From NCBI GenBank assembly GCA_012728115.1, contig JAAYFS010000026.1, forward strand, positions 1-48,479: a DNA stretch of 48,479 nucleotides, written 5' to 3'. This document shows, in pieces, positions 9,179 to 18,328 of this stretch. The translations under genes and the position numbers were made by a program. Below the pieces are notes generated by a model. It searched no databases, was not told the DNA's origin, and saw only the letters and a list, made by a program, of their open reading frames with translations. Origin of the DNA: Bacillota bacterium (lineage in GTDB: Bacteria > Bacillota > Limnochordia > Darwinibacteriales > JAAYFS01). Each line of letters begins with the position of its first letter. Positions within the stretch are counted from its first letter, which is position 1.

Positions 9179-11431
9179 TTAATAAAGCTCGCCGATACTA
9201 TATTCCTTCGGTGGAACTGCTCCCAATAAATGCTCTACAAAGTAATCCCATCGTTTTCTTACTACATATGGATGATTACCCGAACCATGTACACCGTTAG
9301 GTAAGATCAATAGATCAAAATCTTTGTTTGCTTTTATTAAAGCATCTACCAGTTGCAGAGCCGATGCAGGCGGGACGTTCTCATCCATATCGCCATGCAT
9401 AATGTACAACTTACCTTTTAAGTTTTTCGCTAGAGCACAGCAAGATTGTTGTTCATAGTGCTCTTCTACCACTGAACCCATGTAGCGTTCACACCAGCTA
9501 GCTTTGTCAGTGCGATGATCCACGTTACCCGCCCATGATATCGCTACCTTGTAGAAATCTGGATGGCTTAAAATGGCCTTGGCAGCGGCATACCCACCAG
9601 CTGAATAGCCATATATTCCAACTCGTGATAAATCGATATAAGGATAGCGATCAGCTAATTGACGGAAGGCAACGATATGATCAGGGAAACCGCCGTCACC
9701 CAGATTCTTATACGAAAAGTCCTGGAATGCTTTCGATCTGAAATTCATTCCCAAACCGTCAACGATCGCAACCACAAACCCGAGTTCAGCAAGAGCCTGA
9801 TCTTGGCTAAAAACTCCATAGAACGATTTTGGCGTTATCGCAGTATGCGGTCCTGAATAATTATACTCAATCAAAGGATACTTTTTATTTGGATCAAAAT
9901 TGGATGGTCTAATCAAAACACCATAAATGTCAGTGACTCCATCTCTAGCTTTCACACAGAATCGTTCAGGGAATTGCCACCCAGTAGCCAACAGTCTTTC
10001 AATATCAGCTTTTTCAAGATGAGCAACTAATTTACCCGTATTATCGCGTAGTACAGTTTCTGGAGGTAAGTCAACTCGAGAAAAGACATCAACAAAAAAT
10101 TTACCAGAAGGTGAAAAACTAACGCGATGCTCAGCGTCTTCTGGTGTGAGCAGACTAAGACCAGTACCATCAAGGTTGGTGCGATAGAGATGACAATAGT
10201 AAGGATCGCGTCCTGGTTCCTTTCCGCCAGCCATAAAGTAAACTACTCTTTCTTCTTCATCAATACGTTCAATTCTTCTAACAACCCAAGGTCCTGAGGT
10301 TACTTGATTCTTTAGTTCGCCAGTTTTTCCATCATATAAGTAGATATGTGCCCAGCCGTCTTCCTCTGTCACCCATAAAATTTCCTTTCCATCACCAAGC
10401 ACACGCATATCATGTTGATCAACAGCTTTATCATTGTGCTGCGACATCATCAATCTTGTGCTACCAGTTTGGGTATTGATCTCAAATACGTTTAGATCAA
10501 GAAAACCACGTTCGTGACGCACCATAATGATTCGATCATCTTCCTCGGTCCAATAAACCCAATTATATGGACCCCCATAGTACAATAACTGAACTGGTTC
10601 CATATCCACTTTGATTTGTTTTCGTTCAGCTACGTCAAGAATGTAAGGGCTCGCTTTCGGAACATTTTCATCGCCAGGAAGCGGATAAACATAAGTATGT
10701 AGAAGTGGTCGTTTACTACCATCTAAAGGTACCGATTGAACTAAATGCATCCTTCCAGCATCACGATGATCGATTTTGTAAGTAAAGATTTTCTTCGAAT
10801 CTGGTGACCAACGAATCGAAGGCCAACCACCGCGTCTTCGATGCCCAGCTAATCCAGCGGATTCGAGTGGACCAGGTAGTGGCAACGCATAATGCTCGTA
10901 TTCCTCACCATCGAAGGTTAATTGAATCTCCTCATCAGTTTTGGTAGAACGAACAAAGATATTGTAATCTTTCACATATGCAACCCATTCTCCATCGGGT
11001 GATTTTATCTCATGCCGCTCGTTCTCTTTGGACTCCTCGGTCTTTTCCGATAGTTTTGTCATACTGTAATCAGCTAAAGTGCACTTCCATTCTTGATCCT
11101 TTATCCAAAACTTAATTGCCTCACCATCATCGATATACTCAAATCGATCAAAAGGTAGCTTAGCATGAGTGCAAGCAATTCCTATTGTTTTAGAGATCGC
11201 TGCTGCTAGCTTGATATGGTCAAAGGCCAAAGAAACTTCACCCGTTTGGGGATTAACCTTCTTAAAAACATCTCCATTCCTGGTATCCACTTTGTACCAA
11301 AACTCATCACTCTCTCCAAACCAATTGGGAGTGATATTTAAACCAAAAACTAACTTCCTCATATTTTGCGGTAAAAAACTTTCTGCTCTTTTGTAATCTT
11401 CTTGTGTGATTATGGCCTTATATTCGCTCAT
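9179..11431 (-). CDS. S9 family (DPP4-like) serine peptidase, copy 3 of 3 (first gene of the operon)
   Basis: About 750 residues from the ATG at 11431, which has GGGGA 6 nt upstream; an ATG six codons earlier has no good site. A DPP IV-type propeller is followed by a hydrolase domain with Ser610 (GYSAGGYA), Asp683 (GDMDENV) and His715 (NGVHGS). The propeller contains a GHRRRGG segment and a Glu/Lys-rich linker at the place where copy 2 has its RG-rich insertion. No signal peptide. It is the promoter-proximal gene of the three-peptidase run; the roughly 100-nt AT-rich upstream gap must hold the promoter, but no clear -35/-10 pair stood out. Confidence 0.88.
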   Translation of the reverse strand: MSEYKAIITQEDYKRAESFLPQNMRKLVFGLNITPNWFGESDEFWYKVDTRNGDVFKKVNPQTGEVSLAFDHIKLAAAISKTIGIACTHAKLPFDRFEYIDDGEAIKFWIKDQEWKCTLADYSMTKLSEKTEESKENERHEIKSPDGEWVAYVKDYNIFVRSTKTDEEIQLTFDGEEYEHYALPLPGPLESAGLAGHRRRGGWPSIRWSPDSKKIFTYKIDHRDAGRMHLVQSVPLDGSKRPLLHTYVYPLPGDENVPKASPYILDVAERKQIKVDMEPVQLLYYGGPYNWVYWTEEDDRIIMVRHERGFLDLNVFEINTQTGSTRLMMSQHNDKAVDQHDMRVLGDGKEILWVTEEDGWAHIYLYDGKTGELKNQVTSGPWVVRRIERIDEEERVVYFMAGGKEPGRDPYYCHLYRTNLDGTGLSLLTPEDAEHRVSFSPSGKFFVDVFSRVDLPPETVLRDNTGKLVAHLEKADIERLLATGWQFPERFCVKARDGVTDIYGVLIRPSNFDPNKKYPLIEYNYSGPHTAITPKSFYGVFSQDQALAELGFVVAIVDGLGMNFRSKAFQDFSYKNLGDGGFPDHIVAFRQLADRYPYIDLSRVGIYGYSAGGYAAAKAILSHPDFYKVAISWAGNVDHRTDKASWCERYMGSVVEEHYEQQSCCALAKNLKGKLYIMHGDMDENVPPASALQLVDALIKANKDFDLLILPNGVHGSGNHPYVVRKRWDYFVEHLLGAVPPKEYSIGELY

Positions 11432-11546
11432 AACTTTTCCCCTTTCCATTGAAATCCATTTATTATTAATTTCTTTACGTAAGCTTTTCTTCCTTCCATA
11501 ATCTTTAACTTTTCTTTCCTACTCTAACTTCTTGCAATGCAAACAA

Positions 11547-11574
11547 AAACCAGGAAGATTTTTCTTCCTGGTTT
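11547..11574 (-). terminator. intrinsic terminator after the zinc peptidase gene
   Basis: A perfect 12-bp stem (AAACCAGGAAGA and complement) with a TTTT loop. In the minus direction it is followed by GTTTTTGTTTGC. It closes the priA-def-fmt operon and separates it from the peptidase genes. Confidence 0.85.
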
Positions 11575-11616
11575 CGTATCAATACTATTTCTTCTATTCA
11601 TTTACATTTAGTCTAT

Positions 11617-12306
11617 TTATCTTCTTCTACTGTCTCTTAAAATCAATAGCCTCAACAATTGGGCAGCGGACATCGCAACCGCAGCAACATAAGTTAAAGC
11701 AGCTGCATTTAACACAGCCTTTGCTTTTGGCTCTTCGCCAACCGTTATTAATCCCGAATTTCTCAATAATTGAATTGCCCTACCAGAAGCATTGAATTCA
11801 ACTGGTAAAGTAACAACTTGGAATAATAACGCTGCCAAAAAGAACCAAATACCTAGCTGCATCAATGAGTCTGCAGCAAAAATAAACCCTAAGATAAACA
11901 ATGGAAAAGCTAGTTGCGAACCGAAAGAAGCTACTGGGAACAACCCATTACGAATACTTAGCGGAACATAGCCCTTAGCATGCTGCAAAGCATGACCAAC
12001 CTCATGGGCGGCTACCCCTAATGCCGCAACACTGGAACTTTGATAAACCTGGTTAGATAATCTCAGAGTGCGAGTTCGAGGATCATAATGGTCCGATAAG
12101 CCACCTCTTGAACTTAATTCCACTGGGACATCATGTAAACCATTAGCGTTAAGGATCATTCTTGCGGCTTGAGCACCAGTAACTCCTGAAGTACTACTTT
12201 CTCTTAAATATCTGTTAAAAGTTGAGGTTACTTTTGCTTGAGCATAAAACGCAAGCATTAATGCTGGTAACAATATAATAAACGTCCAGTCATAAAAGAA
12301 AAACAT
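11617..12306 (-). CDS. YugP-like membrane zinc metallopeptidase (Zn_peptidase_2 family)
   Basis: 229 residues. A hydrophobic N-terminal segment (residues 1-20) is followed by a soluble stretch with the zinc motif HEVGHALQH, then two or three hydrophobic segments in the C-terminal half, so it is an integral membrane protease. The start is placed at MFFFYDW because AAGGAG lies 8 nt before it; two earlier in-frame start codons crowd that site. It follows the DUF116 gene by 20 nt. The order def-fmt-DUF116-zinc peptidase is common in Clostridia. Its substrate is unknown. Confidence 0.88.
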   Translation of the reverse strand: MFFFYDWTFIILLPALMLAFYAQAKVTSTFNRYLRESSTSGVTGAQAARMILNANGLHDVPVELSSRGGLSDHYDPRTRTLRLSNQVYQSSSVAALGVAAHEVGHALQHAKGYVPLSIRNGLFPVASFGSQLAFPLFILGFIFAADSLMQLGIWFFLAALLFQVVTLPVEFNASGRAIQLLRNSGLITVGEEPKAKAVLNAAALTYVAAVAMSAAQLLRLLILRDSRRR

Positions 12307-12326
12307 CTGCATCACTCCTTAAATGC

Positions 12327-13055
12327 TTAAGAACTGATCTTTCTTAAAGCTTCTCTTACTTTTTCTAAATCGAGCGATGTGTTGTAGCAAGGTCCATTTG
12401 GCCGTTCGTTGGTAACTCCAATTACGTAAAAATTTCTTACGTCCTGTATTCCACTTACTAAATCCCTTTCACAAGCTACTCCAATGATAGCTTTAGGACG
12501 AATATCTTTCACAATTTTTCTAGCGAGGGTACCCCCCGTTGCAACCGCTAAATGAAATCCTTTTTCTTTCTTTAAAGTCACCAGTTCGCCAACTTTACAC
12601 TTGCCACACATCTTACAATGCATTACATCGTTCGTAATCTTAATATTACATTCTGACCATTGCAGACAGTGAGGCAACAAAACGAGTATTTCCTCCACCT
12701 TCACCTTAATTTGCTTTGATTGAGCTAAGCGATTATGAACCGAGATAAAGGAGCGACGAATCTTATCTTTATCGATTCTCAATACTAAAGCACCTAGAAA
12801 CATTGCTACTGGATAAAGAAGGTTCATCATCACTTCCGCTGGTTTTTGGAGGATTTGAAGTGGTTCTCGTTTTTTTAAACCTACTGCGATCCCAAAGATT
12901 GCGATACTAGCAAAAATTAGTAAGGCAAAGAGAAAGATCGAAAGGATACTCCAAATAGAATCCAGAAAAAAGATGCTTAAGGCGATGCCCAACAAAAAAA
13001 CAATACTGATCCCGATTAAGCCTAGAAACAGTCTCGGACTTTCAAGCGTTTTCAT
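12327..13055 (-). CDS. DUF116 domain membrane protein
   Basis: 242 residues. Two hydrophobic segments occupy roughly residues 10-60, followed by a cytoplasmic domain with a cysteine cluster (LPHCLQWSEC, then HCKMCGKC) typical of DUF116 proteins and suggestive of metal or Fe-S binding. A Gly-rich stretch (VATGGTLARK) and ACERDLVSG follow. The start ATG sits one base after the fmt stop codon and has GAGGGTG inside the end of fmt, so it should be coupled to fmt. Function is not established for the family. Confidence 0.82.
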   Translation of the reverse strand: MKTLESPRLFLGLIGISIVFLLGIALSIFFLDSIWSILSIFLFALLIFASIAIFGIAVGLKKREPLQILQKPAEVMMNLLYPVAMFLGALVLRIDKDKIRRSFISVHNRLAQSKQIKVKVEEILVLLPHCLQWSECNIKITNDVMHCKMCGKCKVGELVTLKKEKGFHLAVATGGTLARKIVKDIRPKAIIGVACERDLVSGIQDVRNFYVIGVTNERPNGPCYNTSLDLEKVREALRKISS

Positions 13056-13056
13056 C

Positions 13057-13992
13057 TTATTCACCCTCTGCATTACCAAGAAATACTCCTGGCTGCAACC
13101 TTAAGCCATTAGCGAGATCCTTTGCACTCATCACCCGTGAATTCTCTCTCTGCACCTTTGTTAGTATTATAATTCCTTGAGCGGTACCAAGATGAATACC
13201 TTCATCGGAAATTTTCACGATTTCTCCTGGATTACCAACACCTTCCTCAACAACCGCTTCCCAAACCTTGATTCTCTCACCCTTATAATATGTGTAAGCA
13301 ACAGGCCAAGGATTCATACCTCGAATGAGGAAGTTTGCTTGCTCCGCAGTCAGATTAAAGTCAAGTTTTCCTTGTTCTTTAGTTAATTTTGGTGCGTAGG
13401 TCGCTAAGGAGTGATCTTGCGGTATACGCGGGGCCTTTCCCTCGCTAATCAGTTTGAGCGTCTGATTCAGCAATTCTGCACCTTTCACCATTAAGCGATC
13501 ATGCAAATCACCAGCAGTATCGGTGGGTAAAATCGCAACTTTCTCTTGAAGGATAATATCACCAGCATCCCATTCTTCATTTAAATACATCGTACTTACT
13601 CCAGTTTCTTGATCACCGTTAATAATCGCATAATTTATCGGAGCGGCGCCACGATAGCGAGGTAGTAACGATGAATGAACATTGATACAGCCATATACTG
13701 GTATATCTAAAATCTTTCGTGATATCTTTTGACCAAAGGCGACCACTACGATAACTTCTGGTTGTAAAGCTTGTAACTCCTTGACAAAACCTTCATCTGA
13801 AACCTTTTCGGGTTGAAATATAGGAACATCTTCCTTTAAAGCTCGTTCCTTAATAGGGGAAATAGCCAGTTTCTGTCCCCTGCCCTTTGGTCGGTCTGGC
13901 TGAGTAACAACAGCAAGTACGGTATGATTCTTAAACAAAATATCCAGACTGGGTACCGCAAACTCTGGTGTTCCCATAAACACAACACGCAT
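13057..13992 (-). CDS. fmt: methionyl-tRNA formyltransferase
   Basis: 311 residues. The N-terminal formyltransferase fold begins MRVVFMGTPEFAVP. The folate-site motif INVHSSLLPRYRGAAP is present, as is the C-terminal Fmt domain. The enzyme formylates initiator Met-tRNA for translation initiation. The ATG is chosen with AAGGAG 8 nt upstream; an in-frame TTG just before it is less likely. It starts 3 nt after the def stop codon, the usual def-fmt pair. Confidence 0.96.
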   Translation of the reverse strand: MRVVFMGTPEFAVPSLDILFKNHTVLAVVTQPDRPKGRGQKLAISPIKERALKEDVPIFQPEKVSDEGFVKELQALQPEVIVVVAFGQKISRKILDIPVYGCINVHSSLLPRYRGAAPINYAIINGDQETGVSTMYLNEEWDAGDIILQEKVAILPTDTAGDLHDRLMVKGAELLNQTLKLISEGKAPRIPQDHSLATYAPKLTKEQGKLDFNLTAEQANFLIRGMNPWPVAYTYYKGERIKVWEAVVEEGVGNPGEIVKISDEGIHLGTAQGIIILTKVQRENSRVMSAKDLANGLRLQPGVFLGNAEGE

Positions 13993-13995
13993 CAA

Positions 13996-14457
13996 CTAAT
14001 CTCCTTCTTTTTCCTCAATTTTATCAGTAAAAAGAATTCCATCCAAATGATCAAGTTCATGTTGAAACGCTCTAGCTAAGAAATCCGAAGCCTCTATCTT
14101 AACAATTTTTTCTTTTTCATCTAACCCTTGGACAACGACATGTTTAGCTCGCTTAACGTATCCTTGAAACTCTGGAATACTTAGACAACCCTCCACATCG
14201 ATTTCCTGTTCAGGGCTCATTTCAATAATTTTAGGATTTATTAAAGCTATGGGGCCTTCCCCAATATCTACCACAATAATTCGCTTTGAGACACCGATTT
14301 GTGGGGCGGCTAAGCCTACACCATCAGCTTCATACATCGTTTCGATCATATCTTTAATCAATTTCTGAATCTTTTTTGTAACCTTAGTTACTTCCTGGGC
14401 ACGCTGACGTAGCACCTCATCATTTTCCCCAACCTTTACGATGTTTAAAACAGCCAT
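13996..14457 (-). CDS. def: peptide deformylase
   Basis: 153 residues from the ATG at 14457, preceded by GGGAGGAG; an ATG eight codons earlier has no comparable site. All three deformylase motifs are present: GVGLAAPQIG, EGCLSIP and QHELDHLDG, supplying the Cys and two His metal ligands and the catalytic Glu. It removes the formyl group from nascent proteins. It lies about 60 nt downstream of priA. Confidence 0.96.
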   Translation of the reverse strand: MAVLNIVKVGENDEVLRQRAQEVTKVTKKIQKLIKDMIETMYEADGVGLAAPQIGVSKRIIVVDIGEGPIALINPKIIEMSPEQEIDVEGCLSIPEFQGYVKRAKHVVVQGLDEKEKIVKIEASDFLARAFQHELDHLDGILFTDKIEEKEGD

Positions 14458-14519
14458 TATTGCTCCTCCCTTCCCCTCCATCTAAGACAAATTATATCAT
14501 TAACAGATATTTGAATCCA

Positions 14520-16730
14520 CTATAACAGATTATGAGGCTCAATATCAATAACAACATTCACTTGTTTTGGTGCAGGTGGAAGGTTACGCAGATGGTGATT
14601 AATAGATAATTGCGATTTTAAAATCAGATGCCAGCGATGCCTTCCTTTAATCTTTGCTAGCGGGGCAGGTACGGGACCGAAGATTCTTTCCTCGCCTAAA
14701 CGCCCTTTAATGGTTTCAAAAACTTGCTGACAATAATCCTTTACAGCTTTCTCTTCACCAGTTACCAAAATTCTTATCAGTTGCCCATAGGGAGGATATT
14801 GTAATTCACGGCGAAAAGCCAACTCCCGCTGATAAAACCCTTTATTATCATATTTTTGTACTGCCCTAATTGCATAATGACTCGGATCATAACATTGAAT
14901 AATAACCTTGCCAGGCTTGGAACCTCTACCAGCTCGTCCAGAAACTTGAGATAACAATTGAAAAGTTCGTTCAGATGCTCTAAAGTCTGGAAAATTTAAT
15001 GATAAGTCCGCACTAAGTACCCCAACTAGGGTAACTTCTGGAAAATCCAATCCTTTAGCAATCATCTGCGTTCCAATTAAAACATTTCGTTCTTTTTTAC
15101 GAAAAAGACTTAAAATTCGCTGATGTGCTCCTTTTCTAGAAGTACTATCAGTATCCATCCTAATGGTAGAAGCTAAAGGAAAGGTCTTTTTAATATAATC
15201 TTCGACCTGTTGAGTTCCAGTTCCGAATTGGCGAATATAAGGTGACCGGCATTCTGGGCACTTTGTCGGAACTGGAGAAGTCGCGCTACAATAATGACAG
15301 TGAAGCCTGTTATCAGTTTGATGATAAGTCATGGAAACCTGGCAATTATCACACTCAATTACGTTACCGCATTCTCGACAGAGTAAGAAAGTGGAAAATC
15401 CCCTCCTATTTAAGAAGATAATTGCTTGTTCTCCATTTTCCAAAACTTCCTGGAACGATTCCGTTAGTTCTCGACTAAACATCGTTCTGTTACCGCTATC
15501 AAACTCTTTCCGCATATCGACAATACTGATCGATGGTAACGGTCTTTGATTGACGCGTTTTGGTAACTGAACTAGGGCATATTCTCCACTTAATGCTTTA
15601 TGCAAACTCTCGAGTGATGGGGTTGCACTACCTAGAATAACTAATGCTTCATTCATTTTCGCTCTTTTTAACGCCACCCCACGGGCATGGTATCTTAGAC
15701 TTCCCTCATCTTGTTTATAAGTAGTCTCATGTTCTTCATCCAGAACAATCAAGCCTAGATTTTGAACAGGCGCAAAAACAGCCGATCGAGCGCCAATCAC
15801 GATCTTTACTTCCCCACGATAGATCTTCCACCACTGATCAAATCGCTCGCCTTCCGACAAACCGCTATGGAGAATCGCTACCTGATCACCAAATCTATCA
15901 ACAAATCTACCAACTATTTGGGAAGTGAGTGCTATCTCTGGCACCAAGACGATCGCTTGTTTATTCTGCTTTATAACATCTGCGATCGCTCGCAAATAAA
16001 TCTCTGTTTTTCCACTTCCGGTTACTCCATCTAAAAGAATTGGTCTTTTTGCACCGTTAAGCTCTTCTTTAATTACTTTAAGAGCATTTTCCTGATCATT
16101 AGTTAATGCGAGAACTGGTTTTTCTTTAAAAACAACTATTTCAGGAACTCTCTCTACTCTTTCTTCTTTTTTTAGTATCCAACCCTTATTCTCCAATGCG
16201 CGGAGTGTAGCATAAGAAGAGTTTGTCTTTTGAATAATCTCCGTTGCGGATAAGTTGCCGTTTATCTCTTTTAGTAAAAGCAGAACATCACGTTGCCGTG
16301 TCGCATTTTTGGAAAGTTGGCTCAGATATTCTTCAATCGAATCCAAATCGTTCAATTGATAAACCATTTGAGTTTTCACGTCAACTCGTTCACGCCCATA
16401 GCGTGTCCCAGGAGGAAGAAACAACTGGAGTGCCTCCGCATAAAGCCCGAGGTAATGATCAGCCATCCACTTTGCAAGATTTATAGTTTGTTCACTAAGA
16501 ACTGGTTTAGGATCTAGGAGTTTTAAGATATCACGACACTTACTTTTTTCATAAGTAGGCTCTGCCGTCATCTCGATTATGTAACCTTCTACTTTCCTAT
16601 TGCCAAAAGGGACTAACACTCGATGGCCAATTTGAAGTTTGCTTTCTAATTGTGCAGGAATCTTGTAATGAAAAATACGATCGAGCGAGCTAGTTTTTAT
16701 ATCAACAATAACTCCAGCATACATTTCCAC
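14520..16730 (-). CDS. priA: primosomal protein N' (replication restart helicase)
   Basis: About 736 residues. The N-terminal PriA DNA-binding domain is followed by a superfamily 2 helicase with Walker A GVTGSGKTE and Walker B LDEEHE. Paired-Cys zinc motifs (CRECGNVIECDNC and CHYC...CPEC) come next, then the C-terminal helicase half. It reloads the replisome at stalled forks. I prefer the GTG at 16730, two codons before MYAGV, because GGAGG lies 8 nt upstream. A terminator separates it from rpoZ. coaBC, often found between these genes in Bacillota, is absent here. Confidence 0.95.
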   Translation of the reverse strand: MEMYAGVIVDIKTSSLDRIFHYKIPAQLESKLQIGHRVLVPFGNRKVEGYIIEMTAEPTYEKSKCRDILKLLDPKPVLSEQTINLAKWMADHYLGLYAEALQLFLPPGTRYGRERVDVKTQMVYQLNDLDSIEEYLSQLSKNATRQRDVLLLLKEINGNLSATEIIQKTNSSYATLRALENKGWILKKEERVERVPEIVVFKEKPVLALTNDQENALKVIKEELNGAKRPILLDGVTGSGKTEIYLRAIADVIKQNKQAIVLVPEIALTSQIVGRFVDRFGDQVAILHSGLSEGERFDQWWKIYRGEVKIVIGARSAVFAPVQNLGLIVLDEEHETTYKQDEGSLRYHARGVALKRAKMNEALVILGSATPSLESLHKALSGEYALVQLPKRVNQRPLPSISIVDMRKEFDSGNRTMFSRELTESFQEVLENGEQAIIFLNRRGFSTFLLCRECGNVIECDNCQVSMTYHQTDNRLHCHYCSATSPVPTKCPECRSPYIRQFGTGTQQVEDYIKKTFPLASTIRMDTDSTSRKGAHQRILSLFRKKERNVLIGTQMIAKGLDFPEVTLVGVLSADLSLNFPDFRASERTFQLLSQVSGRAGRGSKPGKVIIQCYDPSHYAIRAVQKYDNKGFYQRELAFRRELQYPPYGQLIRILVTGEEKAVKDYCQQVFETIKGRLGEERIFGPVPAPLAKIKGRHRWHLILKSQLSINHHLRNLPPAPKQVNVVIDIEPHNLL

Positions 16731-16749
16731 TTTCTCCACCTCCCCATGA

Positions 16750-16778
16750 GAAAAAATGACCTGTGGACTATCCACAGG
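16750..16778 (-). terminator. intrinsic terminator between rpoZ and priA
   Basis: An 8-bp stem (CCTGTGGA / TCCACAGG) with a 3-nt loop, followed in the minus direction by CATTTTTTC. It lies just before the priA ribosome-binding site, so priA-def-fmt is likely transcribed partly by read-through or from a separate start. Confidence 0.75.
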
Positions 16779-16788
16779 CCCGCAACAT

Positions 16789-16974
16789 CTATTTAATTCC
16801 TTCTTTCTTACTAAACCAGTTTATTTTCCCCGCCTGAATCTCCTCTAAGGCAATAGTTACTGGTTTGGTTGCCTCTCCTTCCACAACTCGTGGAGTTCCA
16901 TTTAGAAGTTGACGGGCTCGTTTTGCCGCGGCTACAACCATTGCATAGCGACAATCTTGGTTCTTTCTACTCAT
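16789..16974 (-). CDS. rpoZ: RNA polymerase omega subunit
   Basis: 61 residues, at the short end for the family. The N-terminal motif CRYAMVVAAAKRARQL is the conserved omega helix that wraps the beta' C-terminus. The ATG overlaps the gmk stop by 8 nt (ATGAGTAG) and has GGAGGG upstream inside gmk. It assists assembly of RNA polymerase. The gmk-rpoZ pair is standard in Bacillota. Confidence 0.93.
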   Translation of the reverse strand: MSRKNQDCRYAMVVAAAKRARQLLNGTPRVVEGEATKPVTIALEEIQAGKINWFSKKEGIK

Positions 16975-17596
16975 TATCAGATTTCCCTCCTTGCCAAAGA
17001 GTGCGAAATTCATCAAGCTTTATTCTTGATACTCGTGACATTTCTGCTTTAATAATCGTGCGCAATTGCTCGGCCGCATTTTCTAAATCGTCATTAATTA
17101 TGAAATAATCATACTCAGCCATTTTATTTATTTCCTCAAATGATTTTTCTAACCGTTCAGCGATCACTTCTTGAGAATCTTGCGCACGTGACAATAGCCG
17201 ATGCTTTAAATCATTCCAACTAGGTGGAAGCAAGAAAACAAGCACAGCTTCGGGCATTTTTTTTCGGATTTGGGCAGCACCTAAAGTCTCAATATCCATT
17301 ATAACAATTTTTCCTTGAGAAATCATGTCCTCAACAAAAAACCTAGGTGTCCCATAATAATTGCCACAAAACTGAGCCCACTCTATCAATTCGCCTCTTT
17401 CAACCATTTGCGAGAAATCTTCTGGTGTGCGAAAAAAATAATCTATCCCTTCTCGTTCACCATCCCTGGGTGCTCTAGTAGTCACACTAACGGAATATAC
17501 GAGATTAGGAATAGAAGAAAAGATAGCGTTCATTACGGTATTTTTTCCCGCACCACTTGGCCCCGATAACACAACAAGAAATCCTTCGGCGTGCAT
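16967..17596 (-). CDS. gmk: guanylate kinase
   Basis: 209 residues from the ATG at 17596, preceded by GGGGGG. The P-loop is SGPSGAGKNT, followed by VSVTTRAPRDGE, the conserved GMP-binding segment. The enzyme phosphorylates GMP to GDP. It overlaps rpoZ downstream and follows remA by 83 nt. The upstream extension of the open frame lacks a good ribosome-binding site. Confidence 0.96.
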   Translation of the reverse strand: MHAEGFLVVLSGPSGAGKNTVMNAIFSSIPNLVYSVSVTTRAPRDGEREGIDYFFRTPEDFSQMVERGELIEWAQFCGNYYGTPRFFVEDMISQGKIVIMDIETLGAAQIRKKMPEAVLVFLLPPSWNDLKHRLLSRAQDSQEVIAERLEKSFEEINKMAEYDYFIINDDLENAAEQLRTIIKAEMSRVSRIKLDEFRTLWQGGKSDNE

Positions 17597-17679
17597 TCTT
17601 CTATCCCCCCTCAACAACAAACGACTTGTTACCGCATACGACACTCCGATAATTTAGTATCTGCAAGACAGCAATTAGA

Positions 17680-17946
17680 CTAATCTGCAGGATCAACATT
17701 ATTCTCCTTTTGAGTCAGGCGATGTGCTACCGTCTCGGGTTGCACTGCTGATAAAATAATGTGGTCACTATCGGTAACAATAACAGCTCGCGTTCGACGC
17801 CCATACGTAGCGTCTATTAGCATACCACGATCGCGTGCTTCTTGAATCATCCGTTTAATAGGAGCTGATTCTGGACTTACGATGCTTACGATACGGTTGG
17901 CAGCAACGATATTACCGAAACCGATGTTAATTAACTTAATTTCCAC
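17680..17946 (-). CDS. remA: RemA/DUF370 DNA-binding regulator
   Basis: 88 residues with a GTG start ([14 protein letters not shown]), chosen for match to the family N-terminus and GGGGG 8 nt upstream. RPESAPIKR-like and GRRTRAVIV segments match the RemA fold, which oligomerises to bind DNA and, in Bacillus subtilis, activates matrix and osmoprotection genes. Its location between the IHF-like gene and gmk follows the usual yicC-remA-gmk order. The regulon in this organism is unknown. Confidence 0.92.
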   Translation of the reverse strand: MEIKLINIGFGNIVAANRIVSIVSPESAPIKRMIQEARDRGMLIDATYGRRTRAVIVTDSDHIILSAVQPETVAHRLTQKENNVDPAD

Positions 17947-17980
17947 TGCTACAACCCCCTTGCTACAACCGTGCGTCACA

Positions 17981-18286
17981 TTAACCTAAACGTTCTAACA
18001 AAGCATCAATTTGTCGTTTTCCCAATCCTTGTACGCGACGGTTCTCATTAATCCCTATCTCGTCCATTATTTTCTTCGATGTTACTTTTCCTACCTGAGG
18101 CAATGATTGAATCAGATAGGCTACTCTCATTTTTGCTACAACTTCATCATTGCTACTTAAGACTTCTCTCAACGTAATCTTACCTTTTTTGAGCTTACCG
18201 CGAAGCTCTGCCCTTTTACTACGCATCTCTTGCGCCTTTTTCAAGGCTTTCATTTTCTCTTCAGGGCTAAGATATGGTAATGCCAT
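17981..18286 (-). CDS. actinobacterial-type integration host factor (mIHF-like) DNA-binding protein
   Basis: 101 residues beginning [19 protein letters not shown] basic helical N-terminus is followed by a helix-two-turn-helix region ending [16 protein letters not shown], as in the mIHF/sIHF nucleoid proteins of actinobacteria. These proteins bind and bend DNA. In actinobacteria the gene sits next to gmk; here it is two genes upstream of gmk, between yicC and remA. The start has AGGAGG 11 nt upstream. It is not related to the HU-type IHF of proteobacteria. Confidence 0.85.
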   Translation of the reverse strand: MALPYLSPEEKMKALKKAQEMRSKRAELRGKLKKGKITLREVLSSNDEVVAKMRVAYLIQSLPQVGKVTSKKIMDEIGINENRRVQGLGKRQIDALLERLG

Positions 18287-18328
18287 CTGCTTTGTCACCT
18301 CCTTGATCCAAGATATTGTAAGCATGCT

